From Chloroflexota bacterium (GTDB taxonomy: Bacteria; Chloroflexota; Anaerolineae; VGOG01): a stretch of DNA of 6,214 bases. Of this stretch, positions 6,051 through 6,214 are shown one piece after another. A program made the translations under genes and the position numbers. The notes under the pieces are model-generated. The model was not told where the DNA came from. It ran no database searches and was given only the letters and a program-made list of their open reading frames with translations. Location: contig JAUWYT010000104.1 of the NCBI GenBank assembly GCA_030615705.1, positions 1 through 6,214 of the forward strand, given 5' to 3'. Each line of letters opens with the position of its first letter. Positions within the stretch are counted from its first letter, which is position 1.

Positions 6051-6214
6051 ATGACATTCCTGGAAAACACCCACATCGAAATCATCAATCCCCACATCCC
6101 CCGCGGCCACATCCGCCACGCCCTGTTCGACTTTGATGGCACGGTGTCGCTCATCCGCGAGGGGTGGCAGGGGGTGATGATCCCCATGATGGTCGAGGTT
6201 CTGCTGGAGACCCC
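6051..6214 (+). CDS. HAD-superfamily hydrolase, N-terminal part (cut by window edge)
   Basis: A frame opens at ATG 6051, 5 nt after the upstream TAA, and is still open at the window end (54 codons seen). HALFDFDGTVSLIREGW contains HAD motif I (DFDGT, 27-31), with D27 the expected nucleophile and D29 the acid/base. The residues after it suit a cap domain, so a phosphatase or phosphoglycomutase-like enzyme is likely. A leader of about 20 residues precedes motif I, longer than in many HAD enzymes. No strong Shine-Dalgarno sequence is visible, so translation probably depends on coupling to the kinase. Substrate and full length cannot be judged. The motif form is DFDGT rather than the DRDG form of GmhB heptose-bisphosphate phosphatases. 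Confidence 0.85.
   Translation, partial: MTFLENTHIEIINPHIPRGHIRHALFDFDGTVSLIREGWQGVMIPMMVEVLLET

Noticed and set aside
5089..6057. A 322-codon open frame on the - strand opposite the ATP-cone kinase
   Set aside because: It lies wholly antisense to a gene with clear domains, shows no recognisable motif, and is the kind of open frame that GC-rich coding sequence produces on the opposite strand.
6051..6214. GmhB heptose-bisphosphate phosphatase
   Set aside because: The HAD motif is DFDGT with a cap-like continuation, not the DRDG form seen in GmhB.
1..6214. tRNA, rRNA or CRISPR array
   Set aside because: No regularly spaced direct repeats, cloverleaf-like sequence or conserved rRNA segment was seen on either strand.

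Overview
The window is a piece of a bacterial chromosome. It holds the end of one sugar-uptake operon and most of a second, sugar-phosphate and nucleoside-kinase operon, all on the + strand. The coding sequence is GC-rich, starts use ATG, GTG and perhaps TTG, and short inverted-repeat elements sit between genes. A perfect extended -10 promoter (TGGTATAAT) lies in one intergenic gap. The genes and the ATP-cone/uridine-kinase fusion resemble Chloroflexota (Anaerolineae-like) genomes. That placement is inferred from general family knowledge and was not tested by a search.

Region 1 (1-2252) is a CUT1-type carbohydrate ABC importer. It contains the last 46 codons of a gene that is probably the solute-binding protein, a hairpin terminator, a mosaic inverted-repeat element, two membrane permeases overlapping by ATGA, and a clear terminator. 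No ATPase gene is present in the window, so a shared MsmK/UgpC-type ATPase encoded elsewhere is likely. The permeases look most like the glucose/mannose branch of CUT1, but the substrate is not proven.

Region 2 (2253-6214) starts at the extended -10 promoter, about 160 nt ahead of the first gene. The leader contains two inverted repeats that cannot both fold. The genes that follow are a SIS-domain phosphosugar isomerase (GmhA-like), a ROK-family sugar kinase, a REP-associated (Y1/HUH) transposase, an ATP-cone domain fused to a uridine-kinase/phosphoribulokinase-like P-loop kinase, and the start of a HAD-family phosphatase. The gaps between genes are 5 to about 40 nt, which indicates an operon.

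The transposase gene interrupts this metabolic operon. It is visibly less GC-rich than its neighbours and is bracketed by an exact 9-bp direct repeat. The simplest reading is that sugars imported by region 1 are phosphorylated and isomerised by the products of region 2, with a nucleoside or sugar kinase and a phosphatase acting in the same or a linked pathway. This functional link rests on gene order and family membership only.
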